Shown in pieces: positions 24,898 to 33,744 of a stretch of DNA of 59,190 nt (position 1 is its first letter; every line of letters begins with the position of its first letter). The position numbers and the translations under genes are program-made. The stretch comes from Gemmiger formicilis. GTDB taxonomy: Bacteria > Bacillota > Clostridia > Oscillospirales > Ruminococcaceae. Location of the stretch: assembly GCF_018784445.1 (NCBI RefSeq), contig NZ_WQOH01000092.1:1-59190 (forward strand), read 5' to 3'. The notes under the pieces are model-generated. The model ran no database searches. It had not been told where the DNA came from and saw only the letters and a list, made by a program, of their open reading frames with translations.

Positions 24898-24953
24898 GCG
24901 CTTTTGATACGAAGTGTCAAAAGTGCTTTTGCGTTACTCTTGGCAAGAGTAAC
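24898..24953. other. Candidate oriT upstream of the MobV relaxase
   Basis: Two hairpins: GCGCTTTTGATAC (24898-24910)/GTGTCAAAAGTGC (24914-24926; two G-U pairs, loop GAA), and GTTACTCTTG (24933-24942)/CAAGAGTAAC (24944-24953). MobV-family enzymes (pMV158 type) recognise a hairpin of this shape just upstream of their gene. The nick site cannot be fixed by eye. Confidence 0.6.
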
Positions 24954-24991
24954 AGAACCGTGCCGGCTTGCGCCGGAGATAAGGAGTGGAT

Positions 24992-26173
24992 TTGAAAAGG
25001 ACAATCAGTGCAATGGTGGGAAAAGGCTCCCTCAACCATAACAGCCGTGAATTTTACGCATCCAACGTAGATCCCAACCGCAGCCATCTGAATATAGAGT
25101 TTTGCCGCGAGGATATACGAAACGTCTACCACGAACTGTTCGATGATGCGCAGGAAAGATTCAATGCTAAACAGACCCGAAATGACCGTAGGATTGAGGA
25201 TTACTACGAGAAAATCTGTTCCTCAAAACAGGAAAAGCCTTTCCATGAAATTGTCTTACAGATTGGAAATAAGGACGATACAGGCATCCATACGGAACTG
25301 GCAGAAACGGCTAAACAGTGCTTGATTGAATATGCGAACAGATTTCAAGCACGCAACCCAACGCTCCGCGTGTTCTGGAGTCATCTGCACATGGACGAAG
25401 CAACGCCCCACATACATATAGATTTCGTGCCGCATATCACGGGCAGCAAACGCGGCATGGATACGCGCGTGTCGCTTAAACAGGCGCTTTCGCAACTTGG
25501 CTTCAAGGGCGGTACGCGCAGCGCTACCGAGTGGAACCAGTGGGCGCAGAGTGAAAAACAAGTGCTGGCAGAGATTATGTTGGAACACGGTATTGAGTGG
25601 GAGCAGCTTGGAACGCACGAGGAACATCTATCCGTTCTGGACTATAAAAAGCAGGAGCGCGCCAAAGAGGTTCGAGCATTGGACACTACCATCGCGGAAA
25701 AGCAAACGCAGGTAGACGAAATCGAGCAGACGCTGCAATCGGTGCAAAAACAGGTCATTGACATTGACAAAATCGAGAATATCAGCGTGAAAAAGGCATT
25801 ACTAAGCGACAAGGTAACGCTCCCACGCAGTGATTTTGAAAATCTGCTGAACGCTGCCAAGCAGTATGTTGTCTACCGCCGTCAAGATGATCGTCTACAA
25901 GGGCTTCTGGACGCTGCAAATGCTAAAATCATGCAGTTGGAAAGCGTTGTTGACGAACTGAAGCGAAAAGTTTCCGGGTTGGTAGACGAACTTAGCAATA
26001 TTGAATTTTGGCATAAGCGAGAACTGGACGAAGTTAAATCCGAGAGCAGGGAAGTACGCCGTGAAAATCTTATGCTGAAGCGTGAGCAAAAAGGCTTGAT
26101 GAACCTTTTGCAACGGTACGGTATTGACCCTGCAAAAGAAAGAACCCGCGAACAGGAACGTGACGAAAGATAA
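24992..26173 (+). CDS. MobV/Pre-type relaxase (plasmid recombination enzyme family)
   Basis: About 393 residues. The N-terminal relaxase domain contains 'ISAMVGKGSLNHNSREFYAS' (motif I) and the metal-binding motif HLHMDEATPHIHIDF (about residues 130-145, HxxDExxPHxH pattern of MobV). From about 205 to 375 the protein is predicted coiled coil ('KEVRALDTTIAEKQTQVDEI'), as usual for this family. It would nick oriT and pilot the DNA to a helper conjugation machine. A TTG at 24992 is chosen because AAGGAG lies 6-11 bases upstream; a GTG at 24986 and an ATG at 25013 are alternatives. There is no transfer channel in this element, so it depends on a helper such as the neighbouring ICE. Confidence 0.9.
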   Translation: MKRTISAMVGKGSLNHNSREFYASNVDPNRSHLNIEFCREDIRNVYHELFDDAQERFNAKQTRNDRRIEDYYEKICSSKQEKPFHEIVLQIGNKDDTGIHTELAETAKQCLIEYANRFQARNPTLRVFWSHLHMDEATPHIHIDFVPHITGSKRGMDTRVSLKQALSQLGFKGGTRSATEWNQWAQSEKQVLAEIMLEHGIEWEQLGTHEEHLSVLDYKKQERAKEVRALDTTIAEKQTQVDEIEQTLQSVQKQVIDIDKIENISVKKALLSDKVTLPRSDFENLLNAAKQYVVYRRQDDRLQGLLDAANAKIMQLESVVDELKRKVSGLVDELSNIEFWHKRELDEVKSESREVRRENLMLKREQKGLMNLLQRYGIDPAKERTREQERDER

Positions 26174-26183
26174 GGAGTTCAAC

Positions 26184-26474
26184 ATGACTTATAACGATTT
26201 AGGTTGCTGGGCAAATATGCGCCTTGCATTTATCAAGCAGTACCGCCCGCAACTGTACCAAAGCCTACTGAAAGAAAATAAGTTGCACAGCTACTTGGTA
26301 GAATTTGACCGCCAAGTGCAAGACACGCTGATTTTAACTGAGGAACAGATGCGTCAGGCAGAGGGCATCACTGATGAACTGAAACGGCAGGATCAGCTTG
26401 AATGGGTATGCCGTATGAACAACATACGCAGCCGCGTTGAAGAAATCGTAACGAATGAATTAGTCTACGAATAA
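26184..26474 (+). CDS. TnpV family protein
   Basis: A 96-residue protein (MTYNDLGCWANMRLAFIKQY, 'YRPQLYQSLLKENKLHSYLV'), recognised as the TnpV family first named in Tn4451-type mobilizable elements and still of unknown function. It follows the relaxase by 10 bases with the ribosome site AAGGAG. Its last codons lie at the left edge of the DNA segment that is repeated at 35976-37087. Confidence 0.8.
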   Translation: MTYNDLGCWANMRLAFIKQYRPQLYQSLLKENKLHSYLVEFDRQVQDTLILTEEQMRQAEGITDELKRQDQLEWVCRMNNIRSRVEEIVTNELVYE

Positions 26475-26538
26475 TTCTGTTGCAGTTTGGATTTGAATAA
26501 GGTATTATAAAATCAGACATTCTTATGTGGAGGATGCT

Positions 26539-27612
26539 ATGAAACAAGAGCTAAATTTACTGGACGGATACACCCCTACAAACGATTTGCTCAATGATGC
26601 AAAGCAGATTATTGAGGTATCCCAAAAGGCTGCATACAGAGCCGTAAATCTGGCGCTGGTGCAGCGCAACTGGCTGTTGGGGTATCGTATCGCACAGGAA
26701 GAATTAAATGGAGAAGACCGTTCCGAGTACGGCAAAGGTATTATTAAGAATCTGGCAGACGAATTGACGGCTGTCTACGGTAAGGGCTTTGATTTCGGCA
26801 GCCTTTATAAATATTGCCGCTTTTACAAATTGTACCCTGAGATTTTGGACTCAGTGAGTCCAAAATCTAGTATGCTACTATCTTGGACGCACTATCGTGT
26901 ATTATTACAGGTCGAGGATAAAGCCGCCCGTGACTGGTACACGAAAGAGGCCGCAGAGCAAACGTGGAGTGTCCGCACGTTGCAGCGCAACATTTCCTCG
27001 CAGTATTACTATCGGCTACTGAAGTCCCAGAACCCTGAGCCGGTCAAGCAGGAAATGGAAAAGCTGACTGCCGGTTACCAAGCGGACAAGCTAGAGTTCA
27101 TCAAGAACCCGATGATTACCGAGTTCTTGGGGCTTTCCGGCAGCACGGATTTTACCGAGAGTAAACTGGAAAGTTGCATCATCACGAACATTCAGAAATT
27201 CCTCATGGAATTGGGCAAGGGCTATGCCTTTGTAGCCCGCCAGCAGCATATCCACACAGAGAAAGAGGATTACTATATCGACCTCGTGTTCTATAACTAT
27301 ATCCTCAAATGCTTTGTACTGGTCGATCTGAAAACCAGCAAAATCACCCATCAGGACGTGGGTCAGATGGATATGTATATCCGAATGTATGACGAACTGA
27401 AGCGCGGCGAGGGCGATAACCCGACCATCGGCATTGTCCTTTGCTCCGATACGGACGAGGACATCGCCAAGTATTCTGTCCTCCACGGCAATGAGCAGCT
27501 TTTCGCCAGTAAATATAAGCTGTATCTGCCCACAGAGGAAGAACTGCGCGCAGAGATTGAAACGCAGAAAGAAATGTTCTATTTGCAGGAAAAATCTGAG
27601 ACCGATATGTAA
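26539..27612 (+). CDS. YhcG/DUF1016-type PD-(D/E)xK nuclease family protein
   Basis: A 357-residue protein. The N-terminal DUF1016 helical domain (about residues 15-150: 'LALVQRNWLLGYRIAQEELN', 'LSWTHYRVLLQVEDKAARDW') is followed by a C-terminal PDDEXK-like domain. That domain has 'FVARQQHIHTEKEDYYIDLV' and 'FVLVDLKTSKITHQDVGQMD', which fit the D...(D/E)xK signature. Such proteins are common passengers of mobile elements, and some take part in RNA/DNA processing or defence. The ATG at 26539 has GGAGG upstream. An almost identical but damaged copy lies at 36046-37105. The downstream hairpin (27641) ends the transcript. Confidence 0.9.
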   Translation: MKQELNLLDGYTPTNDLLNDAKQIIEVSQKAAYRAVNLALVQRNWLLGYRIAQEELNGEDRSEYGKGIIKNLADELTAVYGKGFDFGSLYKYCRFYKLYPEILDSVSPKSSMLLSWTHYRVLLQVEDKAARDWYTKEAAEQTWSVRTLQRNISSQYYYRLLKSQNPEPVKQEMEKLTAGYQADKLEFIKNPMITEFLGLSGSTDFTESKLESCIITNIQKFLMELGKGYAFVARQQHIHTEKEDYYIDLVFYNYILKCFVLVDLKTSKITHQDVGQMDMYIRMYDELKRGEGDNPTIGIVLCSDTDEDIAKYSVLHGNEQLFASKYKLYLPTEEELRAEIETQKEMFYLQEKSETDM

Positions 27613-27640
27613 GTTCTACTATTTATAGAGCTATATGTAA

Positions 27641-27682
27641 GCCTTCACGTTACACAAAAAGTGCGGTGAAGGCTTTTTTATT
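27641..27682 (+). terminator. Rho-independent terminator after the nuclease gene
   Basis: GCCTTCAC (27641-27648) pairs with GTGAAGGC (27666-27673) and is followed by TTTTTTATTT. It marks the transcription end of the mobilisation module. Confidence 0.8.
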
Positions 27683-27816
27683 TGTCAAAAGTCAAAATAA
27701 GAATACAAGCTTTTCACCACAAACATAAACTTTACAGAGGCTTTACGGCGCTTATGTTGTTTTTGCGCAGGTAAGAGAGTATTTTAATAAAAGTGATTAC
27801 AACACAGGAGCAAGAA

Positions 27817-28770
27817 ATGAAAATTGTTTTAAAAAACATAACAAAAGCATTCGGCGTAAAGACTGTGATACAGCCAACGGACCTGACTATCCATAGCGGC
27901 AGCCTTACCACGCTGCTGGGACCCTCCGGCTGCGGAAAGACTACACTGCTGCGCATGATTGCAGGACTGGAAACACCCGACAGCGGCGAAATATTGTTTG
28001 GGGAACGCTGCGTGTTCTCTGCACAGAAGAAGCTCAACATTCCCCCGGAACAGCGTGGTTTGGGTTTTGTCTTTCAGGACTTTGCGCTTTGGCCACACAT
28101 GAATGTATACGAAAATGTTGCGTTTGGTCTGCGCGCGGCCAATCGTACCGACGGCTTGGATAAAAAGGTTCGTGATGCCCTGCACGCGGTTCGTCTGGAT
28201 GACTTCGCCGACAGGTTCCCGCACCAGCTTTCCGGCGGACAGCAGCAACGCGTGGCCTTTGCACGCGCCATTGTCATTCAGCCATCCTGCATCCTGTTCG
28301 ATGAACCGCTTTCTGCGCTGGATGCACTGCTTCGGGAAGAAATGCGCATAGAGTTGCGAAATCTGATTACCAATCTCGGAATCACAGGCATTTTCGTCAC
28401 GCATGACCAGATCGAGGCTATGAGTATGAGTGATGCAATCGCTGTCTGCCATGCTGGAAAAGTAGAACAGTATGGCGCGCCGGAGGATGTCTATGCCGCA
28501 CCGGCTACCGAGTTTGTGGCAAAATTCATCGGTTCTTCCAACTGGATCGATGAGCATCATATGTTCCGCCCGGAACAGGCAGATACCTTGCCGCAGGATG
28601 ATACGGTTCGATTTGATACGACTGTTAAATCAGTGCAGTTTTTGGGCAGCAGTTATCAGCAACAGCTGGAATATAAGGGCAAAGAATGGTCGTACATCAG
28701 CCACCAAAAAAATGCTATAGGCTCGGTCCTTTCGCTGTATCTGCCCAAAGCGGCGATTGTTACCGTATGA
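27817..28770 (+). CDS. ABC transporter ATP-binding protein, ferric-iron (FbpC) type
   Basis: A 317-residue importer ATPase: Walker A GPSGCGKT (about residues 36-43), Q-loop, signature LSGGQQQRVAFARAI, Walker B CILFDEPLSALD and H-loop FVTHDQ. An extended C-terminal (TOBE-like) domain spans about 240-317. This size and layout are those of the FbpC/PotA importer group. It starts at ATG 27817 after AGGAGCAAG. It forms an operon with the binding protein and the fused permease that follow. The substrate could be Fe3+, thiamine derivatives or phosphonates; the sequence does not decide this. Confidence 0.9.
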   Translation: MKIVLKNITKAFGVKTVIQPTDLTIHSGSLTTLLGPSGCGKTTLLRMIAGLETPDSGEILFGERCVFSAQKKLNIPPEQRGLGFVFQDFALWPHMNVYENVAFGLRAANRTDGLDKKVRDALHAVRLDDFADRFPHQLSGGQQQRVAFARAIVIQPSCILFDEPLSALDALLREEMRIELRNLITNLGITGIFVTHDQIEAMSMSDAIAVCHAGKVEQYGAPEDVYAAPATEFVAKFIGSSNWIDEHHMFRPEQADTLPQDDTVRFDTTVKSVQFLGSSYQQQLEYKGKEWSYISHQKNAIGSVLSLYLPKAAIVTV

Positions 28771-28835
28771 ATTTGCTTTCCGCCGCAGGTGCGGCATTAT
28801 ATAGATGATTTGTGAGAAAGAAACGAGGAAAAGTT

Positions 28836-29921
28836 ATGAATTGTAAGAAAATGATGACATCCCTTACCGCCGCAGCACTTTGTGTCAGTCTTGCCGCTTG
28901 CGGCAGCACCGGCGCAGCGTCCGGTGCTGCTGCTTCTTCTGAAAGCACCGCAGCAGAGTCTGCGGCTACCTCTGAGGCTGCACCGGCAGAATCTGCTGCT
29001 GAAACTACCGGCAGCGGAAAAGTGACTGTCTATATGCCTTCCCCCGCAGGACTGGCGGATAAACTGGCAGAAGGCTTTACCGCTAAGACCGGAATTGAGG
29101 TCGAACAGTTCCAGGGAACAACGGGTGAGATTCTTGCCCGTCTGGAAGCAGAGCAGGCAAACCCGGTAGCCGATGTCGTCATTCTGGCAAGCTGGTCGGA
29201 CGGTCTCTCTATGAAGGCTGACGGGCAGCTGGAAAGCTATACGCCTACCAATGCAGACAAAATCGTGGATGGCTGGATCGATGCAGACAATGAGCTCTTC
29301 GGTTATAGCGCATCGGCTGTCGGTGTCATCTACAATACGACGGTTTTCCCCACGATGGACGCCGACTGGAGCGAGCTGGGCAATGCCGAATACAAGGATC
29401 AGCTTGCCATTCCCGACCCGGAAAAGTCCGGCGCCTGCAAGGACTTTGTGGCCGGTTATGTTACGAATAACGGCTGGACAGATTTTGAAGCAATGGCTGC
29501 CAACGGCATGAAAGTCCCCGGCGCCAACAAAGCGGCTCTGGAGGCTGTCACTACCGGTGAGGTCGGCGCACTGGTTGCCGGTGTAGACTACAATGCCTAT
29601 TCTTCCAAGGCGAAGGGCGAGCCCATCGACATCTACTATCCGGCAGGCGGTACGGTTGTCAACCCTCGTCCAGCTATGATCCTCAAGACTGCCCCGAATA
29701 TGGACAACGCCAAGGCGTTCGTGGATTACCTGTTCAGCGATGAGGCACAGGAGCTTGTTGCCAAGGCTTATCTGCTGCCGGGCCGCAGTGATGTGAAGTG
29801 CGACAGCCGCAGCAATCTGGAGGACATTCCCCAGATTAAGCCGGATTGGGAAAAGATGATGGCCGAAGCCAGCGAGGATTCGGCAAAGGTCAATGAACTG
29901 TGCAGCGCCAATAACGGGTAA
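28836..29921 (+). CDS. Extracellular solute-binding lipoprotein, FbpA-like
   Basis: A 361-residue protein. A lipoprotein signal peptide ends in LAAC with the lipidated Cys at residue 22. An Ala/Ser/Glu-rich linker (about 23-58) precedes the periplasmic-binding type II fold ('GKVTVYMPSPAGLADKLAEG', 'EVEQFQGTTGEILARLEAEQ', 'YSASAVGVIYNTTVF', 'IDIYYPAGGTVVNP'). A YY pair in the last segment recalls the Fe-binding tyrosines of FbpA but cannot prove iron binding. The ATG at 28836 is preferred (ribosome site GAGGAAAA) over an upstream GTG. Six bases separate its stop from the permease gene. Confidence 0.88.
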   Translation: MNCKKMMTSLTAAALCVSLAACGSTGAASGAAASSESTAAESAATSEAAPAESAAETTGSGKVTVYMPSPAGLADKLAEGFTAKTGIEVEQFQGTTGEILARLEAEQANPVADVVILASWSDGLSMKADGQLESYTPTNADKIVDGWIDADNELFGYSASAVGVIYNTTVFPTMDADWSELGNAEYKDQLAIPDPEKSGACKDFVAGYVTNNGWTDFEAMAANGMKVPGANKAALEAVTTGEVGALVAGVDYNAYSSKAKGEPIDIYYPAGGTVVNPRPAMILKTAPNMDNAKAFVDYLFSDEAQELVAKAYLLPGRSDVKCDSRSNLEDIPQIKPDWEKMMAEASEDSAKVNELCSANNG

Positions 29922-29927
29922 AAGTAT

Positions 29928-31598
29928 ATGAAAAAGATGATCCGCCCCCGCAGGGAACTCCTGCTGGCTGTACTGGCCCTGTTGCTGGTATTCTTGATCG
30001 TCTGCCCGGTGGTTTCGATTTTTGCCAAGGCGGTCATCTATGATGGCCGCCTTGACCTTTATCGTACATGGCAGACGCTTTCCCAAAGTGAAAATGCACA
30101 GATGATTGCCAACTCTTTATTGCTGGGCGTGTTGGTTGTGCTGCTGTCCACGGTTATTGCAGCACCGCTGGCGTATTTGTTCTCGCGCACGAAGTTTGCA
30201 AAGTACCGTGTCTTTGACATTATCTTTATGATTCCTTTTATGACGCCGCCCTATATTGCCTCTATGGGCTGGATCTTGTTCATGCAGAAAAAGGGACTTT
30301 TGCAGCAGCTGATTCCCGCCGCAGCGGGTTCGGAGAACGTGTTCTTCACGCTGGGCGGGCTGGTGATGGTTATGAGCCTGCACGTTTTCCCGTTTATGCT
30401 GACGATCCTTAAAAATGCTATGCTCAACATTCCGTCCAGTCTGGAAGAAGCCGGGGCGGTATTTGGCGCAGGCTTTGGTGCGCGGCTTCGCAAGGTGTTT
30501 CTGCCGCTGCTCAGCGGCAACTATGCCATCGGCGCGTTGCTGGTATTTGTCAAAACGCTTTCTGAATACGGCACACCGGCGACACTGGGGAAACGTATCG
30601 GTTTTGAAGTGTTTACTACGGAAATCCATCGCCATGCCACCGTTGCGCCCATCGACTTCGGTGGTTCTGCAGCGTTGTCCAGCGTACTGGTGGGCATCTG
30701 TCTGTGTATGTGGTTCTTGCAGAACTACATCACTACGCGTAAAAGCTACAATCTTGTCAGCGGCAAGGGCAGCCGCCGCGTGGAACAGAAGCTAAGCCAT
30801 TCTGCGACAGCCGCCGCGTGGGGATACATTGTGCTGGTGCTGGCTGTGGCCGTGGGCATCCCATACTTTTCAGTCATTTCGACATCGCTGATCAACCTGC
30901 GCGGGTACGGCCTGACACCGGGCAACTTTACGCTGGCGCACTATGCTGAACTGTTTACCGAGAACACAAAAGGCATCAGCGCACTGAAAAATAGCATCTT
31001 CTTGGCAGTTACGTCTGCTACAATATGCGCGGTATTGGGTACGCTGCTGGTGCTAGCCGTGCGCGGTTCACGTTCGCGCCTGCGCAAAGTCGTGGAGGCT
31101 ATCGGCCTTTTGCCGGAAATGCTGCCGGGTATCGTGCTGGTTATCGGCATCATGCTGTTCTGGAATCAAATTTATCATGTCCTGCCGCTGTATAATACGA
31201 TGGGCATTATGGTGCTGGCCTATGTTGTGCTTTTCTTGCCGTACACCGTGCAATATGTCACATCCTCGTTTACACAGATAAGCGACAGCCTGATTGCTGC
31301 GGGGCGTGTATTTGGCGGCAAACCACTGTATATCTTACGGCATATCACACTGCCACTTATCAGCCCCGGTATTGCAACCGGCTGGATGATGACTTTTATA
31401 ATTGCTTTCCGTGAACTAGTCACGGCCAGCCTGATCGCGCCGCCCAACACGCTGGTGGTGTCTACGTATATCATGCGCGAGTTTGAGCAGGGCAGTGTTT
31501 CGGTAGGGATGGCTATGGCGGTGCTGTGTGTGCTGTTTACTACAACGGCACTGCTGGCACTGAACGCAGCCATAGACCGCAGCAGCAAAAGGGAATAA
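29928..31598 (+). CDS. ABC transporter permease, fused FbpB type
   Basis: A 556-residue protein with two homologous permease halves of about six helices each. Each half carries an EAA-type loop that docks the ATPase: 'LEEAGAVFGAGFGARLRKVF' (about residues 165-185) and 'LIAAGRVFGGKPLYILRHIT' (about 450-470). Fused permeases of this length are typical of the ferric-iron ABC family. It is the membrane channel for the binding protein and ATPase encoded upstream. The next gene starts 4 bases after its stop, so the operon continues into the MBL protein. Confidence 0.92.
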   Translation: MKKMIRPRRELLLAVLALLLVFLIVCPVVSIFAKAVIYDGRLDLYRTWQTLSQSENAQMIANSLLLGVLVVLLSTVIAAPLAYLFSRTKFAKYRVFDIIFMIPFMTPPYIASMGWILFMQKKGLLQQLIPAAAGSENVFFTLGGLVMVMSLHVFPFMLTILKNAMLNIPSSLEEAGAVFGAGFGARLRKVFLPLLSGNYAIGALLVFVKTLSEYGTPATLGKRIGFEVFTTEIHRHATVAPIDFGGSAALSSVLVGICLCMWFLQNYITTRKSYNLVSGKGSRRVEQKLSHSATAAAWGYIVLVLAVAVGIPYFSVISTSLINLRGYGLTPGNFTLAHYAELFTENTKGISALKNSIFLAVTSATICAVLGTLLVLAVRGSRSRLRKVVEAIGLLPEMLPGIVLVIGIMLFWNQIYHVLPLYNTMGIMVLAYVVLFLPYTVQYVTSSFTQISDSLIAAGRVFGGKPLYILRHITLPLISPGIATGWMMTFIIAFRELVTASLIAPPNTLVVSTYIMREFEQGSVSVGMAMAVLCVLFTTTALLALNAAIDRSSKRE

Positions 31599-31601
31599 GC
31601 C

Positions 31602-32660
31602 ATGGAACTGTATATTGCCGGAGGCGTTGGAGAACACGGTCGCAACTGCTTTTTCCTGCAAAATGGGGGAGACGCGATTCTTGTGGACTGTGGTCTGATG
31701 GCGGGTAGTGATGACCCGCTGCCGCGCTTGACAGAAAGTCAAATTCGTAAACTAAAAGCGGTATTTCTGACGCATAGTCATGCCGACCATACAGGAGCAT
31801 TGCCGTGGCTGCTTCGGCAGGGGTATACAGGACCAATCATTTCCACAACACCCACATTGCAGCAGCTACCGTTTATTGTACAAAATGCAGTGGCGTTGGA
31901 GCAGGTAGCCCCTCGCAATGAAAAATGTAATGGCATAACGTGGGGACTTTCCGGGCACTGCGAGGGCAGTGTGTGGCTGAAATTGGATTGGGATGATAAG
32001 GCGATTCTTTTCTCGGGCGATTATACTGAGCAAAGTGCGGTTTATCCCTGTGACGTTCTGCGCCATCAAGTGGCTGACCTTGCCGTACTGGACTGCGCGT
32101 ATGGGCATGACTCTACCCCGTGGAATGACAGCGTGACCGCAGCAGCTGCGGCAGTAGAAAATCTGCTGGAAAAAAATCCAATCGTCTTTTTGCCTGTGCC
32201 GAAATATGGACGTGGTCTTGATCTTCTTTTACAGATACGACACAGACTACCCTATGTTCCGATGTATGGAGACGCACATTTTTGCAAGCAGACAGAGATA
32301 GCTCTTGTTGACGGAAAGTGGTATAAACCGTTGCCGCAGCGAATACTCCGCAGTGTGCGGCCGGACGCAGCGGAAAACGAAGGCGTGGTGTTTTTGAGCG
32401 ACCCACAGCTACGCGGCGCAGTGGGGGAGCGTGCCAAAGAACTGTTAGAACAAGGCGCAATGGGCATAATGACCGGCACGCCGGATGCAGGAAGTTTCAG
32501 CTCTGCACTGCTGGCCGAAAAGAAAATGGAATTTTGGCGCTATCCGGTGCATCTGAATGAAACGCAATGCAGGGTATTGGCAGAAAAAAACAATTTTTCG
32601 CAGGTGCTGCGCTATCACAGTCCGAATTTTGCATCCCCCCACAGAATCACCATGAAATGA
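31602..32660 (+). CDS. Metallo-beta-lactamase-fold hydrolase, beta-CASP-like
   Basis: A 352-residue protein. Metal-binding motif 'HSHADH' lies near residues 58-63, with downstream His and Asp in 'GLSGHCEGS' and 'LFSGDYT'. The C-terminal half ('FLPVPKYGRGLDLLLQIRHR', 'GIMTGTPDAGSFSSALL', 'WRYPVHLNETQCRVLAEKNN') resembles the beta-CASP/RNase J-CPSF arrangement, where a second domain and a late His complete a nuclease site. Family placement as MBL is clear; the beta-CASP assignment is inference. It lies 4 bases after the permease gene and 16 bases before the HD gene. What links it to the transporter is unknown. Confidence 0.85.
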   Translation: MELYIAGGVGEHGRNCFFLQNGGDAILVDCGLMAGSDDPLPRLTESQIRKLKAVFLTHSHADHTGALPWLLRQGYTGPIISTTPTLQQLPFIVQNAVALEQVAPRNEKCNGITWGLSGHCEGSVWLKLDWDDKAILFSGDYTEQSAVYPCDVLRHQVADLAVLDCAYGHDSTPWNDSVTAAAAAVENLLEKNPIVFLPVPKYGRGLDLLLQIRHRLPYVPMYGDAHFCKQTEIALVDGKWYKPLPQRILRSVRPDAAENEGVVFLSDPQLRGAVGERAKELLEQGAMGIMTGTPDAGSFSSALLAEKKMEFWRYPVHLNETQCRVLAEKNNFSQVLRYHSPNFASPHRITMK

Positions 32661-32676
32661 TTGGAATGGAAGTGCT

Positions 32677-33333
32677 ATGACATACAAAGAAATACGTGCA
32701 AACGAAGAAGTCAACGCCTTATTGGATAAGGGCAACAAGAATCTGGGATTGCTTGGATTCACGGACCACTCAAAGGCGCATTGTACCCATGTTGCGGAAA
32801 CGGCGGGGCATATTTTGAAAAAATTCAATTATGATGCTCACGACATTGAATTGGCAAAAATTGCAGGGTATATGCACGACATCGGCAATGCCATCAACCG
32901 TACTCATCATGCCGAATACGGAAGTTTGCTTGCCAATGAGATTTTACGCTGCAGTGACCTTTCTGCGCAAGACCGCATCACGATCGTTTCCGCGATAGCG
33001 AACCACGATGAATCCACGGGCGGCGCAGTGGATGCCATATCTGCCGCGCTTATCATTGCGGACAAAACCGATGTGCGCCGCAGCCGTGTGCGTCAAAAAC
33101 CGAAAGCAGCCTTTGACATTCATGATCGGGTGAACTACGCGGTCACGGATCAGACTTTGAAAATCAACGCCGAAAAGCGCGTGATTTCTTTGAATCTTCA
33201 ACTGGACACGGGAATCTGTTCTATGTATGAGTATTTTGAGATATTTCTGGGACGTATGCTGATGTGCCGTGGTGCAGCTGAACTGTTGGATGCGACTTTC
33301 AAATTGACTGCCAATGGCGCTAAGGTGTTGTGA
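32677..33333 (+). CDS. HD-domain phosphohydrolase family protein
   Basis: A 218-residue protein. The HD motif set is visible: a His in 'HSKAHCTHVAETAGHI', 'MHDIGNAINRTHHAEYG' (the HD pair) and the late Asp in 'IIADKTDVRRSRVR', about residues 28-130. HD proteins cleave phosphomonoester or phosphodiester bonds, often in nucleotides. It ends the operon; a long hairpin follows at 33342-33380. No substrate can be inferred; pairing with an MBL protein and a binding-protein-dependent importer suggests uptake and breakdown of a phosphorylated compound. Confidence 0.85.
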   Translation: MTYKEIRANEEVNALLDKGNKNLGLLGFTDHSKAHCTHVAETAGHILKKFNYDAHDIELAKIAGYMHDIGNAINRTHHAEYGSLLANEILRCSDLSAQDRITIVSAIANHDESTGGAVDAISAALIIADKTDVRRSRVRQKPKAAFDIHDRVNYAVTDQTLKINAEKRVISLNLQLDTGICSMYEYFEIFLGRMLMCRGAAELLDATFKLTANGAKVL

Positions 33334-33341
33334 AATCGAAA

Positions 33342-33380
33342 AGCCTCTGCCGACACCCAAACCGGGTATCGACAGAGGCT
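33342..33380 (+). terminator. Hairpin terminator after the HD gene
   Basis: AGCCTCTG...CAGAGGCT with an extended imperfect stem (CCGA/TCGA and CCC/GGG) and an apical loop. The following bases, CATTTCGGATTTTA, are only weakly U-rich. The gap 33381-33516 has no gene. Confidence 0.6.
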
Positions 33381-33516
33381 CATTTCGGATTTTACTGATG
33401 CTTTACCGATGCTTAACGAGAATGTGGTTGCACTTTTTTCATTTGTCTGCTACGCTTAGTTACGAATATAAAAATACAACAGTTTTTGTGTGGTTGAGGA
33501 AATTCTGTGAATCGAG

Positions 33517-33744
33517 ATGACCAGCATGACCTACAAGACATTCATGATCGACTATGCACCCAAGGCAAAGGAAATGGCGGCAGCTATTGAAAGAACAGTG
33601 AATGAACGCGCACAGGAAGGATGGGAGCTGATGACGTTTTCGGTCACAAATTCTGCCAAGGCGATTTTGGTATTTCGTTTGCCGAATGCTGCCCAGCAGC
33701 AGAGAAAATCTATCCCGGAGGAAATTGACAATGAAACCAGATAA
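33517..33744 (+). CDS. Small DUF4177-like protein
   Basis: A 75-residue protein (MTSMTYKTFMIDYAPKAKEM) with the pattern 'MIDYAPKAKEMAAAIERTVN', then 'EGWELMTFSVTNSAKAILVF'. The 'EGWELMTF...AILVFR' part resembles the short DUF4177 family of alpha/beta proteins of unknown role. It may start at a second in-frame ATG (33526). It ends inside the start of the glycine-rich protein that follows (14-base overlap), so the two are coupled. Confidence 0.6.
   Translation: MTSMTYKTFMIDYAPKAKEMAAAIERTVNERAQEGWELMTFSVTNSAKAILVFRLPNAAQQQRKSIPEEIDNETR

Noticed and set aside
28797-30086. 429-codon antisense frame over the solute-binding protein
   Set aside because: The plus strand has a clear lipoprotein signal peptide and operon context.
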